A stretch of DNA of 45,406 bases, from contig JAFWQC010000105.1 of NCBI GenBank assembly GCA_017509245.1, forward strand, positions 1 through 45,406. Reading direction: 5' to 3'. Positions 24,615 through 33,631 of this stretch are shown piece after piece. Made by a program: the position numbers and the translations under genes. Numbering within the stretch: the stretch's first letter is position 1; every line of letters starts with the position of its first letter. The DNA is from Clostridiales bacterium. GTDB taxonomy: Bacteria > Bacillota > Clostridia > Saccharofermentanales > Saccharofermentanaceae. The notes beneath the pieces are model-generated. The model did not search any database. It was not told where the DNA came from and worked only from the letters and a program-made list of their open reading frames with translations.

Positions 24615-25976
24615 ATGCGCAATATATTTAAAGCTTTTGTCTCTGCCGCACTGGTCATGGCTCTGATATTTTCTTTTTGCGGATGCCAAGCCGCAGACAG
24701 GTCTGAAGAAGCCAGGACACTTTGCGATACTTTTTGCGGAGATGTGAAGACCGGTGACGTTGACAAACTGCTTACCTATTTCAACTACGACGAGATCTCT
24801 GCTGAAGAACTTGGCAATATCATTGTCCATCCTGATCTTAATAAGGAGGAAGCCTCCTTTTACCAGGTTATCAGGGACTCTTTGAACTACAGTATAGCTG
24901 CGGCTGAATATAACAAAGATACAAAGATTGCTGTTCTTACGGTCGCCTGGAGCATGGGGGATTATGAATCTGAACCTGCATTAAATGCCGGTAATTCAGC
25001 GGATCTTTTGACTGCTTTAGCTTCTGTTCCCGCGAAAACCATTTATTCCGAGGTCAAGATCGATCTCAGCGGAGAATTCCCGAGAGTAATGAATCCCAAA
25101 GAGGTCATTGATGCCGCCTACGCTTTCAATGATTTTGACAGCGGTGTCATGCCGGGACTCCTCTCGGATTATTATACCGGCGGCAGTTTTGTGCTTGCAC
25201 CGAAAGGTATATACCTTAATACTGATACGATCGGACTGCGAATCAATTTTGATAAAAGACTTTCTGATTTCAGATTCGTTCCGGGCATCGTTTATACGAT
25301 CGCCAGAGGTGAAGAGGTCTTATTTGCTTCCGATGTAGTATTCCCTGAGGATAACAGCTTAAGAATGGATCTTCTGCCTGAGATGGCCGGCACAGACGGC
25401 TTTAACGAAGACGGATTCCTTATTGACGGCAAATACACGTTCATGGTCTTTGATGAGAATTTTCATGATATCTGCAGTTTTGAGTGCGAAGTAAAGACTG
25501 AACCTGTTGAGAAAGAGGAATTGAGTTTCAAGGAATATAAGAAAGATGACTATCTTTCCAAACTCATCTATGAATTCCAAGACGATGAACTGATGGCTAA
25601 TGCATTCGTCTACAGATCCGGATGGTGGGACTATGACGGAACTTCTGTCGGAAAGAGCGCTTTCGCATCCAACACCAAGACTCTTGGATTCTCTCTTGCT
25701 GTAAGTGAGACCAACGAATCTGAGCTCTATTATGAGTACTATTTCAGCGAGAAAGCTGACTTTAAGAACATAAGTGAGACAGAGCCCGTTTATCAGGCAT
25801 CCTGCAAACCGACTTTGTATGAGGATCAGGCATGCTATGACCTTGATTTCACGCCTGATGAGATGAAGCACGGATTCTACGGACTTGCTGTTTACAGTGA
25901 CGCTTCTAAGAAACATATCGTGTTTACCGCTTCCTGTATGGTTGTAGAAGAGACCAGCCAGGATGTATTAGACTGA
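24615..25976 (+). CDS. Lipoprotein, unknown family (paralogue of the previous gene)
   Basis: 453 aa from ATG 24615, SD AGGAAAAGG; as in the previous gene a TTG directly precedes the ATG. The signal peptide ends in SFCGC, with the modified cysteine near residue 24. Domain order mirrors the upstream gene: a helical N-terminal region (TLCDTFCGDVKTGDVDKLL), a central beta region (GIYLNTDTIGLRINF, GKYTFMVFD) and a C-terminal module with RSGWWDYDGTSVG and TKTLGFSLAV, which parallels VKTIAFSIQV upstream. It ends DLDFTPDEMKHGFYGLAVYS. The pair is probably a tandem duplication with strong divergence. Function unknown; surface-exposed. Confidence 0.8.
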   Translation: MRNIFKAFVSAALVMALIFSFCGCQAADRSEEARTLCDTFCGDVKTGDVDKLLTYFNYDEISAEELGNIIVHPDLNKEEASFYQVIRDSLNYSIAAAEYNKDTKIAVLTVAWSMGDYESEPALNAGNSADLLTALASVPAKTIYSEVKIDLSGEFPRVMNPKEVIDAAYAFNDFDSGVMPGLLSDYYTGGSFVLAPKGIYLNTDTIGLRINFDKRLSDFRFVPGIVYTIARGEEVLFASDVVFPEDNSLRMDLLPEMAGTDGFNEDGFLIDGKYTFMVFDENFHDICSFECEVKTEPVEKEELSFKEYKKDDYLSKLIYEFQDDELMANAFVYRSGWWDYDGTSVGKSAFASNTKTLGFSLAVSETNESELYYEYYFSEKADFKNISETEPVYQASCKPTLYEDQACYDLDFTPDEMKHGFYGLAVYSDASKKHIVFTASCMVVEETSQDVLD

Positions 25977-25983
25977 CATTTCC

Positions 25984-25992
25984 TGATATAAT
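25984..25992 (+). promoter_or_regulatory. Extended -10 promoter of the third lipoprotein gene
   Basis: TGATATAAT at 25984-25992, identical to the element before the second lipoprotein gene. It begins just after that gene's stop codon. Confidence 0.5.
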
Positions 25993-26019
25993 CTTAACCG
26001 TTTGGTTAGTGAGGTTTTA

Positions 26020-26658
26020 ATGGATAACAGGAAAGTACCGGTATTATTTAGGATGTTAACGGCTTCTGCATTGGCGCTGTCGCTTCTTTTCGGGACGGCA
26101 TCTTGTTCCATGATCGAAGATATCCTAGGCATCTCAGAGACCGAAGAAACCCATAAACCAAGACGCAATAATGATTCAAAAGGAAGCAAACAGGAGAAGG
26201 GGATCAAGGAATCAACACCAACCGATCCAACCGATCCGACTGATCCGACAGACCCGACAGATCCAACTCATCATACGGGAACATATAATACTGACCCTGG
26301 CGGGGTAACCGTAGTTGATCTTGATCTGTTAAGAAATGTATATGTCTATTCAGCCTGGTATGATGTTATCGAAGACAATCCTGCTTATTATGATGAGGTT
26401 GCTTCTGAAGATGCTTTTGCGCTCAAAGCGGTCTTTTATTTCAGGACTCCGCTGACCTGCAGGTTTGAAGCAAAGCTTTATAAGGATAACGAAGTCCTTC
26501 TCACAAGAGATGTCGATCTTAATGAGAATGTTACCGCTGATGCTGATTTCAGCGCAGGTCTGGAGGGCTTTGGCACATTTGAACCGGGCATTTACTATGT
26601 TGAACTTTGCTTTGAAGGTGTTCAGATAGGGTGCTCAAGTACAATGAAGGTCGTTTAA
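26020..26658 (+). CDS. Lipoprotein with Thr-Asp-Pro repeat linker
   Basis: 212 aa from ATG 26020 with a GTGAGG SD. The signal peptide ends FGTASC. A charged segment and five TDP repeats (26221-26265) form a flexible extracellular linker of about 40 residues. The C-terminal domain (YVYSAWYDVIEDNPAYY onward, ending GIYYVELCFEGVQIGCSSTMKVV) resembles the beta modules of the two upstream lipoproteins in order of strands: an aromatic SAWYD start and an EPGIYYVEL strand near the end. It appears to be a shorter member of the same set. The next gene starts one base after its stop. Confidence 0.78.
   Translation: MDNRKVPVLFRMLTASALALSLLFGTASCSMIEDILGISETEETHKPRRNNDSKGSKQEKGIKESTPTDPTDPTDPTDPTDPTHHTGTYNTDPGGVTVVDLDLLRNVYVYSAWYDVIEDNPAYYDEVASEDAFALKAVFYFRTPLTCRFEAKLYKDNEVLLTRDVDLNENVTADADFSAGLEGFGTFEPGIYYVELCFEGVQIGCSSTMKVV
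26221..26268 (+). repeat. In-frame Thr-Asp-Pro codon repeat
   Basis: Five near-identical 9-bp units of ACN-GAY-CCN within the third lipoprotein gene. Synonymous third positions differ between units, so the repeat is maintained at the protein level. Confidence 0.85.
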
Positions 26659-26659
26659 C

Positions 26660-27559
26660 ATGTTTATATCTGATAACTGGAAAGATTATGAATTGCTTTA
26701 TTGCGGCGCAGGCGAAAAGTATGAGCGCTGGGGAGACGTCACTTTAAGGCGTCCCGACCCTCAGGCCGTCTGGCCGGTGATAAAAAACGGCAAAGAGATA
26801 TCCATGGATGAACTTGAAAAGCCTTCAGCCCTCTATAGCAGGAGCAATACAGGCGGTGGTGCATGGACAAAACTCAAGAGCTTTCCGTCCACTTGGAAGA
26901 TCAGTTATGATTCCCTTGGAAAAAAACTCACATTCATAATCGAACCCACGGCTTTCAAGCATACAGGCCTGTTCCCGGAACAGGCGTCAAACTGGGATTT
27001 TTGCGGTGATCTGATCGAAAAAGCGAAGTCATCAGGCAGAAAAGATATCAGGATATTGAACCTCTTTGCCTATACCGGAGCCCAGACACTTGCATGTGCC
27101 GCTCACGGTGCTGATGAAGTCGTCCATGTTGATGCTTCCAAGGGCATGATCGCCAGAGCAAAAGAGAATATCAAAGAGAGTGGTCTTGAGGACCGTTATG
27201 TCAGATTTATAGCTGAAGACTGCAAGAAATTTGTAGAACGCGAGATCAGAAGAGGCCGTAAATATGACGGCATCATTATGGATCCGCCGTCTTACGGAAG
27301 AGGACCTTCCGGAGAACTCTGGAAACTTGAGGATTCCTTCTACGATCTTGTAAAACTCTGTTCAAACCTGATCTCGGACGAACCGCTTTTCTTTATCGCG
27401 AGTTCATATGCAACCGGCATAACTGCGCAGGCATCGGGACAGATATTAAAGCTTGCCATACCCGGCGGCAGGGTGGAAGCAGATGAGCTGATGCTTCCTG
27501 TATCGAAGATGGATGCATATCTTCCTTGCGGCCAGACTGCAAGATGGACAGCAAAGTGA
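26660..27559 (+). CDS. Class I SAM-dependent RNA methyltransferase (RlmI/RlmK-like)
   Basis: 299 aa. The C-terminal two thirds is a Rossmann methyltransferase: LNLFAYTGAQTLACAAHGAD (motif I), VDASKGMIARAKENI (motif II), FIAEDCKKFV, and DPPSYGRG (motif IV). The DPPSYG form is typical of rRNA cytosine-C5 or guanine-N2 methylases of the RlmI/RlmK/RlmL group. The N-terminal ~90 residues carry the substrate region and no PUA domain is evident. It starts one base after the lipoprotein stop and overlaps the next gene, a pseudouridine synthase, by 16 bp. Both act on RNA, so a joint role in rRNA modification is plausible. Exact target unknown. Confidence 0.88.
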   Translation: MFISDNWKDYELLYCGAGEKYERWGDVTLRRPDPQAVWPVIKNGKEISMDELEKPSALYSRSNTGGGAWTKLKSFPSTWKISYDSLGKKLTFIIEPTAFKHTGLFPEQASNWDFCGDLIEKAKSSGRKDIRILNLFAYTGAQTLACAAHGADEVVHVDASKGMIARAKENIKESGLEDRYVRFIAEDCKKFVEREIRRGRKYDGIIMDPPSYGRGPSGELWKLEDSFYDLVKLCSNLISDEPLFFIASSYATGITAQASGQILKLAIPGGRVEADELMLPVSKMDAYLPCGQTARWTAK

Positions 27560-28236
27560 CTGAGTTCGCTCACGGAGTAAAAGTCCTTTACGAGGACAAT
27601 CATATAATCGTTGCTATAAAGCCCTGCGGCGTCTTATCACAGAGTGACGGCAGCAGGAACCCTGATATGCTCACCATCCTTAAGGCTTATATCAAGGAGA
27701 AGTATTCAAAGCCCGGCGAAGTATACCTGGGGCTTGTCCACAGGCTAGACAGACCCGTTTCCGGAGTCATGGTTTTCGCGCGCACGAGCAAGGCAGCATC
27801 AAGGTTATCCGAACAGATCCGGACCAGAAAAGTTGAGAAGATATACAGATGCGTCGTCAAGGGAGTTCTTGAAGGCTCCGGAAGGCTCGAAAACTTTATC
27901 TTTAAGGACGAAAGCCGTAATATGGTCACTGTCAGCGATATTGAAAGACCGGGCTATAAAACGTCATATCTGGATTACAAGGCACTGGCTTCAAAAGACG
28001 GGCTTACACTTGTTGAAGTAAAGCTCGGCACAGGCAGATCTCACCAGATCAGAGCGCAGATGGCACATGCCGGATACCCGCTTTTCGCTGATCAGAAGTA
28101 CGGGGAAGCGGACAAAGGCTGCAAAGATATAGCGCTTGAAGCATACAAATTGACTTTCGAGCATCCCGTAAAGCGTGAATTTATTACGTTTGAGGCTCCA
28201 ATTCCGCAGGAATTCCCCTGGAATCTGTTTGCTTGA
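27544..28236 (+). CDS. RluA-family pseudouridine synthase
   Basis: 230 aa from ATG 27544; a TTG at 27526 gives a longer frame but lies further inside the methyltransferase gene. The catalytic motif HRLDRPVSGVMVF carries the nucleophilic Asp, and RSHQIRAQMAHAGYPL and FADQKYG are further family motifs. No S4 domain is present, so it belongs with the shorter RluA/RluC-like enzymes. The N-terminus NHIIVAIKPCGVLSQ is typical. It overlaps the methyltransferase and is followed by the ileS promoter, whose -35 overlaps its stop codon. Target uridine unknown. Confidence 0.92.
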   Translation: MDSKVTEFAHGVKVLYEDNHIIVAIKPCGVLSQSDGSRNPDMLTILKAYIKEKYSKPGEVYLGLVHRLDRPVSGVMVFARTSKAASRLSEQIRTRKVEKIYRCVVKGVLEGSGRLENFIFKDESRNMVTVSDIERPGYKTSYLDYKALASKDGLTLVEVKLGTGRSHQIRAQMAHAGYPLFADQKYGEADKGCKDIALEAYKLTFEHPVKREFITFEAPIPQEFPWNLFA

Positions 28237-28261
28237 TTTTAAGCACCTTAATATATATAAT
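28233..28261 (+). promoter_or_regulatory. Promoter of ileS
   Basis: TTGATT at 28233-28238, 17 bp spacer, TATAAT at 28256-28261. The -35 overlaps the stop codon of the pseudouridine synthase gene. Only about 30 bases of leader are predicted, too short for a T-box riboswitch. Confidence 0.65.
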
Positions 28262-28284
28262 TTTATCTTGCAAAATTATATATA
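28252..28284 (+). repeat. Perfect 13-bp inverted repeat over the ileS -10
   Basis: TATATATAATTTT (28252-28264) and AAAATTATATATA (28272-28284) are exact reverse complements around a 7-base loop. The left arm contains the -10 and the right arm ends next to the SD AAGGTG. Confidence 0.8.
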
Positions 28285-28299
28285 AAGGTGAAGCAGGTT

Positions 28300-31200
28300 A
28301 TGTACAACAAAGTTTCAAAAGACCTTAATTTCGTTGACAGAGAGAAGCAGGTTCTCGATTTTTGGAAGAAGAATGACATTTACAAGAAGAGCATTGCGCC
28401 CAAGGCTGACGGTGCTCCGACTTTTTCACTATATGACGGCCCTCCGACGGCTAACGGCAAGCCCCATATCGGCCATATCAAGACCAGAGTCATTAAGGAC
28501 GTTATCCCCAGATATCACTCCATGAAGGGCGAGACTATCGTCTTCAAGGCCGGCTGGGATACACACGGACTTCCTGTTGAGCTTGAAGTCGAGAAGGCGT
28601 TGGGAATCAACGGCAAGCCCCAGATCGAGAGCTACGGCGTTGAGCCCTTTATCAAGAAGTGCAAGGAATCCGTATGGACATATAAGGACCAGTGGGAGCA
28701 CATGAGTGACCGTGTCGGCTTCTGGGCTGATATGGAGCATCCTTACGTTACTTACGACAACAACTACATCGAGTCCGAATGGTGGGCACTGAAGCAGATG
28801 TGGGATCAGGACCTTATCTACAAGGGCCACAAGATCGTTCCTTACTGCCCGAGATGCGGTACGGCTTTGTCTTCACACGAGGTTGCACAGGGATACAAGA
28901 CCGTCAAGGAGAGATCTGCAGTCGTTAGATTCAAGTGCGTTGATGAAGATGCATACTTCCTCGCATGGACGACAACACCCTGGACACTTCCTTCAAACGT
29001 TGCTTTGTGCCTTAACCCCAACGATGAGTATTCCAAGGTAAAGGCTTGCGACGGCTACACATACTATATGGCAACAGCTCTGCTCGATTCAGTTCTCGGC
29101 AAGCTTGCTGCTGACGGCCAGAAGCCTTATGAGATCCTTGAATCCTACACGGGAACTGACCTTAAGGGCAGATCTTATGTTGCTCTTTATCAGGGTGCGG
29201 CTGATGAGGCTGCAAAGCAGAAGAAAAAGGCTCATTACACAGTGTGCGACGAATATGTAACGATGGAAGACGGTACAGGTATCGTACACATCGCTCCCGC
29301 ATTCGGTGAAGATGACGCAAGAGTCGGAAGAGACAATGACCTTCCGATGGTACAGTTCGTTGATACAAGGGGTAACCTCACTGAGGAGACACCTTTTGCA
29401 GGCATGTTCGTTAAGGATGCAGATCCTGAAGTTCTGAAGGATCTTGATTCCAGAGGACTTCTTTTCTCTGCTCCGAAGTTCGAGCACGAATATCCTTTCT
29501 GCTGGAGATGCGACACACCTTTGATCTATTTCGCAAGATCCACATGGTTCATCGCAATGAGCAAAAAGAGAGACGAGCTCCTCAAGTCAAACAACATGAT
29601 CACCTGGTATCCTGAGTCTATCAGAGACGGCCGTATGGGTGATTTCTTAAGAAACGTAATCGACTGGGGCATCTCACGTGAGCGTTACTGGGGTACACCG
29701 CTTCCGGTATGGGAGTGCGAATGCGGCCACAGACACTGCATCGGTTCTATCGAAGAACTCAAGTCAATGAGTGATGATTGTCCGGAAGATATCGAACTTC
29801 ACAAGCCTTATGTTGATAACGTACACATCAAGTGCCCAAAGTGCGGCGGACAGATGAAGAGAGTTCCTGAGGTCATCGACTGCTGGTTCGACTCCGGTTC
29901 AATGCCTTTTGCACAGTATCACTATCCTTTTGAGAATAAGGAGTTCTTCGAGGAGCATTATCCCTGCAAGTTCATCTCTGAGGGTATCGACCAGACAAGA
30001 GGCTGGTTCTATTCATTGATCGCTATTTCCACGGTGCTCTTCGGCAGAAGCCCGTTCGAAAATTGTATCGTCATGGGTATCGTTCAGGATAAGGACGGTA
30101 TCAAGATGAGCAAGCACTTAGGAAACGTCGTTGATCCGTGGGACGTTCTTGATTCACAGGGCGCAGATGCAGCAAGATGGTATTTCTATACTGCAAACCA
30201 GCCCTGGCTTCCTTCCAGATTCTCAAAAGAAGCAGTTAATGAAGGAATTAAGAAGTTCATCGGAACATACTGGAACACATATGCTTTCTACGTTATGTAT
30301 GCCGATATCGATGAGTTCGATCCTACAAAGCATACACTTGATAAGGCTTCTTTGGGCGCGATGGACAGATGGGTACTCTCACGTCTTAACACGCTTATCA
30401 GGACTGTCAGAGAGAAGATGGATGCTTATGACATTTCCCAGTCTGCAAGACTCATCCAGGATTTCACGGAAGAGCTTTCCAACTGGTACGTAAGACGCTG
30501 CCGTGACAGATACTGGGGTGCAGAAGAGACTCAGGACAAGGTCAATGCTTACATGACGCTTTACACTGTCCTTGATTCGCTTACAAGACTCTGCGCACCG
30601 TTTGTTCCTTTCATCACGGAAGAGATCTATCAGAACATCGTATGCTCCGTTGATAAGAATGCGCCTGTCTCAGTTCATCTCGCAAAGTATCCTGAGGCTG
30701 ATGAGAGCCTTATCGACAGCAAGCTTGAGCAGGAGATGGAACTCGTTCAGCAGATTGTTACATTGGGTCACAGCTGCCGTGAATCCGCATCCATCAAGAA
30801 CCGTCAGCCTCTGTCCGAGATCTATGTAGTTTCCGAGATTGGACTTGATGATGAATATAAGCCGATCGTTTTAGATGAGCTTAATATCCGTAAGATCGAA
30901 GTGTTGAGCGATGCTTCAACACTCGTTGATTACAGCTTCAAGCCCCAGCTCAGGACTTGCGGAAGAAAGTTCGGCAAGAACTTAAATGATGCCAAGGAAG
31001 TTATTGCTAACCTCCCGGGCAAAGAGACATATAATGCCCTTAAGAACGGTTCAGTTAAGATCACCGTAAACGGCGAAGAGTACGAGATGACAGAAGAAGA
31101 CTTTCTCATTGAGACAACTCAGCCTGAAGGATTTTCAACACAGACTTCAGGCAATCTTACTGTTTCCATCTCAACAGTTCTTACTGAAGAACTTATCGAA

Positions 31201-31449
31201 GACGGTCTTGTAAGAGAGATGATCTCCAAGATCCAGAATCACCGTAAGGAGACAGAAGGTCTTACCGTATCTGACCGCATCGTGCTTAAGTATGACGGCA
31301 ACGATAAGCTTGCTGAGGTGATCGAGAAGAAGAAGGATTATCTTGCATCTGAAGTCCTCGCTGTCGAGATCTCCAAGGGTACGGGTGACAATTCCAGGGA
31401 ATGGAATGTAAACGGCGAGAAGATCACATTCTCAGTCGTAAAAGCTTGA
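28300..31449 (+). CDS. ileS: Isoleucyl-tRNA synthetase
   Basis: Charges tRNA-Ile; class I enzyme. HIGH occurs as HIGH at residues 56-59 (in GPPTANGKPHIGH), and the KMSKS loop reads KMSKH at 602-606. The long form (1049 aa) with GWDTHGLPVELE, YCPRCGTALSSHEVAQGYK and the CP1 editing region (AWTTTPWTLPSNVALC) matches the clostridial type. A short CECGHRHC-CPKCGG zinc site lies in the middle. Start ATG 28300 follows SD AAGGTG; a GTG at 28288 overlaps that SD and is rejected. It heads a group running to ispH-rpsA. No T-box is present. Confidence 0.97.
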   Translation: MYNKVSKDLNFVDREKQVLDFWKKNDIYKKSIAPKADGAPTFSLYDGPPTANGKPHIGHIKTRVIKDVIPRYHSMKGETIVFKAGWDTHGLPVELEVEKALGINGKPQIESYGVEPFIKKCKESVWTYKDQWEHMSDRVGFWADMEHPYVTYDNNYIESEWWALKQMWDQDLIYKGHKIVPYCPRCGTALSSHEVAQGYKTVKERSAVVRFKCVDEDAYFLAWTTTPWTLPSNVALCLNPNDEYSKVKACDGYTYYMATALLDSVLGKLAADGQKPYEILESYTGTDLKGRSYVALYQGAADEAAKQKKKAHYTVCDEYVTMEDGTGIVHIAPAFGEDDARVGRDNDLPMVQFVDTRGNLTEETPFAGMFVKDADPEVLKDLDSRGLLFSAPKFEHEYPFCWRCDTPLIYFARSTWFIAMSKKRDELLKSNNMITWYPESIRDGRMGDFLRNVIDWGISRERYWGTPLPVWECECGHRHCIGSIEELKSMSDDCPEDIELHKPYVDNVHIKCPKCGGQMKRVPEVIDCWFDSGSMPFAQYHYPFENKEFFEEHYPCKFISEGIDQTRGWFYSLIAISTVLFGRSPFENCIVMGIVQDKDGIKMSKHLGNVVDPWDVLDSQGADAARWYFYTANQPWLPSRFSKEAVNEGIKKFIGTYWNTYAFYVMYADIDEFDPTKHTLDKASLGAMDRWVLSRLNTLIRTVREKMDAYDISQSARLIQDFTEELSNWYVRRCRDRYWGAEETQDKVNAYMTLYTVLDSLTRLCAPFVPFITEEIYQNIVCSVDKNAPVSVHLAKYPEADESLIDSKLEQEMELVQQIVTLGHSCRESASIKNRQPLSEIYVVSEIGLDDEYKPIVLDELNIRKIEVLSDASTLVDYSFKPQLRTCGRKFGKNLNDAKEVIANLPGKETYNALKNGSVKITVNGEEYEMTEEDFLIETTQPEGFSTQTSGNLTVSISTVLTEELIEDGLVREMISKIQNHRKETEGLTVSDRIVLKYDGNDKLAEVIEKKKDYLASEVLAVEISKGTGDNSREWNVNGEKITFSVVKA

Positions 31450-31457
31450 GGTAATTT

Positions 31458-32192
31458 ATGATAATAGACCTGTTCAAACAAGGATACCCGGTGCAGCAGA
31501 TAGCTTACTATCTGATCGTTATCCTGTTTGCGTTGACATTGTCTTTCTCGATACACGAGTTCATGCATGCCGCAGTTGCTGTCTGGCTCGGAGACGAGAC
31601 GCCCAGAAACATGGGAAGGCTGACACTTAACCCGTTGGCACATCTTGATCCCATGGGTACGTTACTTCTCCTGGTTGCCGGATTCGGCTGGGGTAAACCG
31701 GTTATGTACAACCCCAGGAATCTCAGGAGGTTCAGAAGTTACCGCGGTATGAACATCATGGTGCATCTGGCAGGTGTTACAGGTAATTTTGTTCTGGCAT
31801 ATCTGGCTTCTATCCTTACTATCCTGTTCAGCAGTATTCAAGTCAAAACCGGCGGTAATGTATCATTTGTATTCAGTGCTCTTGCTGATGCTTTCAGTTA
31901 TACATATGCTTTCTCGCTGATGCTCCTGGCATTTAACCTTCTGCCGATACCGCCTCTGGACGGATATCATGTGCTTGAGGAACTTCTTCCTTATAAGGTA
32001 AGAAGCTCTGACGGCTACAGGAGATTTGAGCGTCTGGCTCCGTCTATCCTGATGATTATCTTCCTTGCGAGCACATTTACGCGGATCCCGATACTGAGCA
32101 GCCTTATTGATATCATCCAGATTCCGTTCTCGTTTATCATTGAAGTGCTCGACATACCGTTCTACCTGTTATTCCAGTTGTTTGGGTTATAA
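31458..32192 (+). CDS. Site-2 protease family (M50) membrane metalloprotease
   Basis: 244 aa with about six membrane segments. The zinc motif HEFMH (His33, Glu34, His37) lies in the first helix and the second motif [11 protein letters not shown] (third zinc ligand Asp) near residues 157-166. [11 protein letters not shown] is a further family trait. No PDZ domain is present, so it belongs to the short bacterial S2P-like group whose substrates are mostly unknown. SD GAGGT at 31448. In many Clostridia this gene sits directly before scpA and scpB, as it does here. Confidence 0.92.
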   Translation: MIIDLFKQGYPVQQIAYYLIVILFALTLSFSIHEFMHAAVAVWLGDETPRNMGRLTLNPLAHLDPMGTLLLLVAGFGWGKPVMYNPRNLRRFRSYRGMNIMVHLAGVTGNFVLAYLASILTILFSSIQVKTGGNVSFVFSALADAFSYTYAFSLMLLAFNLLPIPPLDGYHVLEELLPYKVRSSDGYRRFERLAPSILMIIFLASTFTRIPILSSLIDIIQIPFSFIIEVLDIPFYLLFQLFGL

Positions 32193-32196
32193 GAAT

Positions 32197-32955
32197 ATGC
32201 TTGAGCAAGCGGTAAAGCCGGAGATCAAATTAAGACAATTCGAAGGCCCTCTGGACCTGCTCCTGCATTTGATCGAAAAAAATGACGTCGATATCTACGA
32301 CATACCGATAAGTACGATTACAGGCCAGTATATGGACTATATCGAATCCATGAAGGAATTCGATATGGAGATAGCCTCTGATTTTCTTGTCATGGGTGCA
32401 ACGCTCGTATCCATTAAGTCCAGAATGATGCTTCCGGGCATGCAGGCTGCGCTTGGCAATGGTGAAGAAGTAATGGATCCCAGGGAAGAACTCGTAATAT
32501 CACTTATGAGATATAAGAGGTGCCGTGTTTTTGCATCTGATCTTAAAGACAGGAGAGAAAAGTTCGACGGCGCCAGATTCCGCTATGCTTCAACAGCAAA
32601 ACAGCTCGGAATTACGATAGAACCCGGTGAACAGGCGTTCTCAATTGAAGAATTCAATGATGCAGTTGCGCTTATCAACGAGCGCAACCAGATGCGTTTT
32701 ACGGATATCACGACCAAGATCACACATATCCTTCAGAGGGATAAGAGGTCCGTAAAAGAGAGGATAAAGTCCATTTGGCGCAGCATTACCGGAAGAGGAA
32801 AGATCCTTTTCAGCAGTCTTTTCGGCAAGAAGGCAGAGAAGATGGATAAAGTAGTCAGTTTCCTGGCTGTTCTGGAACTGGTAAGAGATAACAAGATCAC
32901 TGTCGAGCAGGAACGCAACTTCGGCGAGATATCGATCGAGGAGAAGAAGGTCTGA
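32197..32955 (+). CDS. scpA: Segregation and condensation protein A
   Basis: Kleisin subunit that bridges SMC heads in the bacterial condensin. The N-terminal LRQFEGPLDLLLHLIEKNDVDIYDIPI motif region is diagnostic (residues ~10-38). The C-terminal winged-helix part includes FLAVLELVRDNKITVEQE. 252 aa is typical. The frame is open back to 32107 inside the protease gene, but the family N-terminus begins at about residue 10 of the ATG at 32197, so that is chosen; its SD is poor. scpB begins 4 bp downstream. The SMC gene is not in this window. Confidence 0.96.
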   Translation: MLEQAVKPEIKLRQFEGPLDLLLHLIEKNDVDIYDIPISTITGQYMDYIESMKEFDMEIASDFLVMGATLVSIKSRMMLPGMQAALGNGEEVMDPREELVISLMRYKRCRVFASDLKDRREKFDGARFRYASTAKQLGITIEPGEQAFSIEEFNDAVALINERNQMRFTDITTKITHILQRDKRSVKERIKSIWRSITGRGKILFSSLFGKKAEKMDKVVSFLAVLELVRDNKITVEQERNFGEISIEEKKV

Positions 32956-32959
32956 TTAT

Positions 32960-33631
32960 ATGGATGATGATTTTAAGATAACTTCACAGGAATTACCCGC
33001 AGCGATCGAATCGATACTCTTTGTATCGGGAGATCCCGTTTCCGTGGATAAACTTGCGGATATTCTTAACTGCTCGAAAAATGCCGTTAATGAGGCTTTG
33101 AAGTCATTGACTGACAGATATGCAGGCAATCCCTGGAGCGGACTTGAGATAAGGAGAACTGAAGATTCCTATGCGATCATGACAAGACCTTCCCAAAAGA
33201 AGATCCTCGACAGAATGTTCGGCCCCAGACAGGTTCCGCCTCTTTCACAGGCATCCTATGAGACACTGGCGGTTATTGCTTATAACCAGCCCTGCACAAG
33301 AGCTCAGGTCGAACTCGTTAGAGGTGTATCATCCGATTCGATCATTTCCAGGCTTCTTGACAGAGGATGGATCGAAGAAGCGGGTAATCTTGATGCACCG
33401 GGAAGACCTTCTCTTTTTAAGACAAGCAAGAAGTTCCTGACAGAATTCGGTATTGAATCAGTAAGAGACCTGCCGCCGCTTGAACTCATGAGCTATCAGA
33501 CCATAAGGGATATGGAAGATTCACTGAAGGAAGCAGCGGGCGGAGAAGATAAGCAGATATCGATCGAGAGCATCATGAAGCCTGAAGCAGAAGAGAATGA
33601 AGAAGGTGGTTCAGATGACGGGAACGCTTGA
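32960..33631 (+). CDS. scpB: Segregation and condensation protein B
   Basis: Partner of ScpA and SMC in chromosome segregation. 223 aa with two winged-helix domains: IESILFVSGDPVSVDKLA at the start and TLAVIAYNQPCTRAQVELVRG in the middle, followed by LLDRGWIEEAG and GRPSLFKTSKKFL, all characteristic. A charged tail (EAEENEEGGSDDGNA) follows. Its 3' end overlaps the RpiR regulator gene by 17 bp. Confidence 0.96.
   Translation: MDDDFKITSQELPAAIESILFVSGDPVSVDKLADILNCSKNAVNEALKSLTDRYAGNPWSGLEIRRTEDSYAIMTRPSQKKILDRMFGPRQVPPLSQASYETLAVIAYNQPCTRAQVELVRGVSSDSIISRLLDRGWIEEAGNLDAPGRPSLFKTSKKFLTEFGIESVRDLPPLELMSYQTIRDMEDSLKEAAGGEDKQISIESIMKPEAEENEEGGSDDGNA

Noticed and set aside
28237..28299. T-box riboswitch before ileS
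   Set aside because: The gap is only 63 bp and contains the promoter, leaving about 30 nt of leader.
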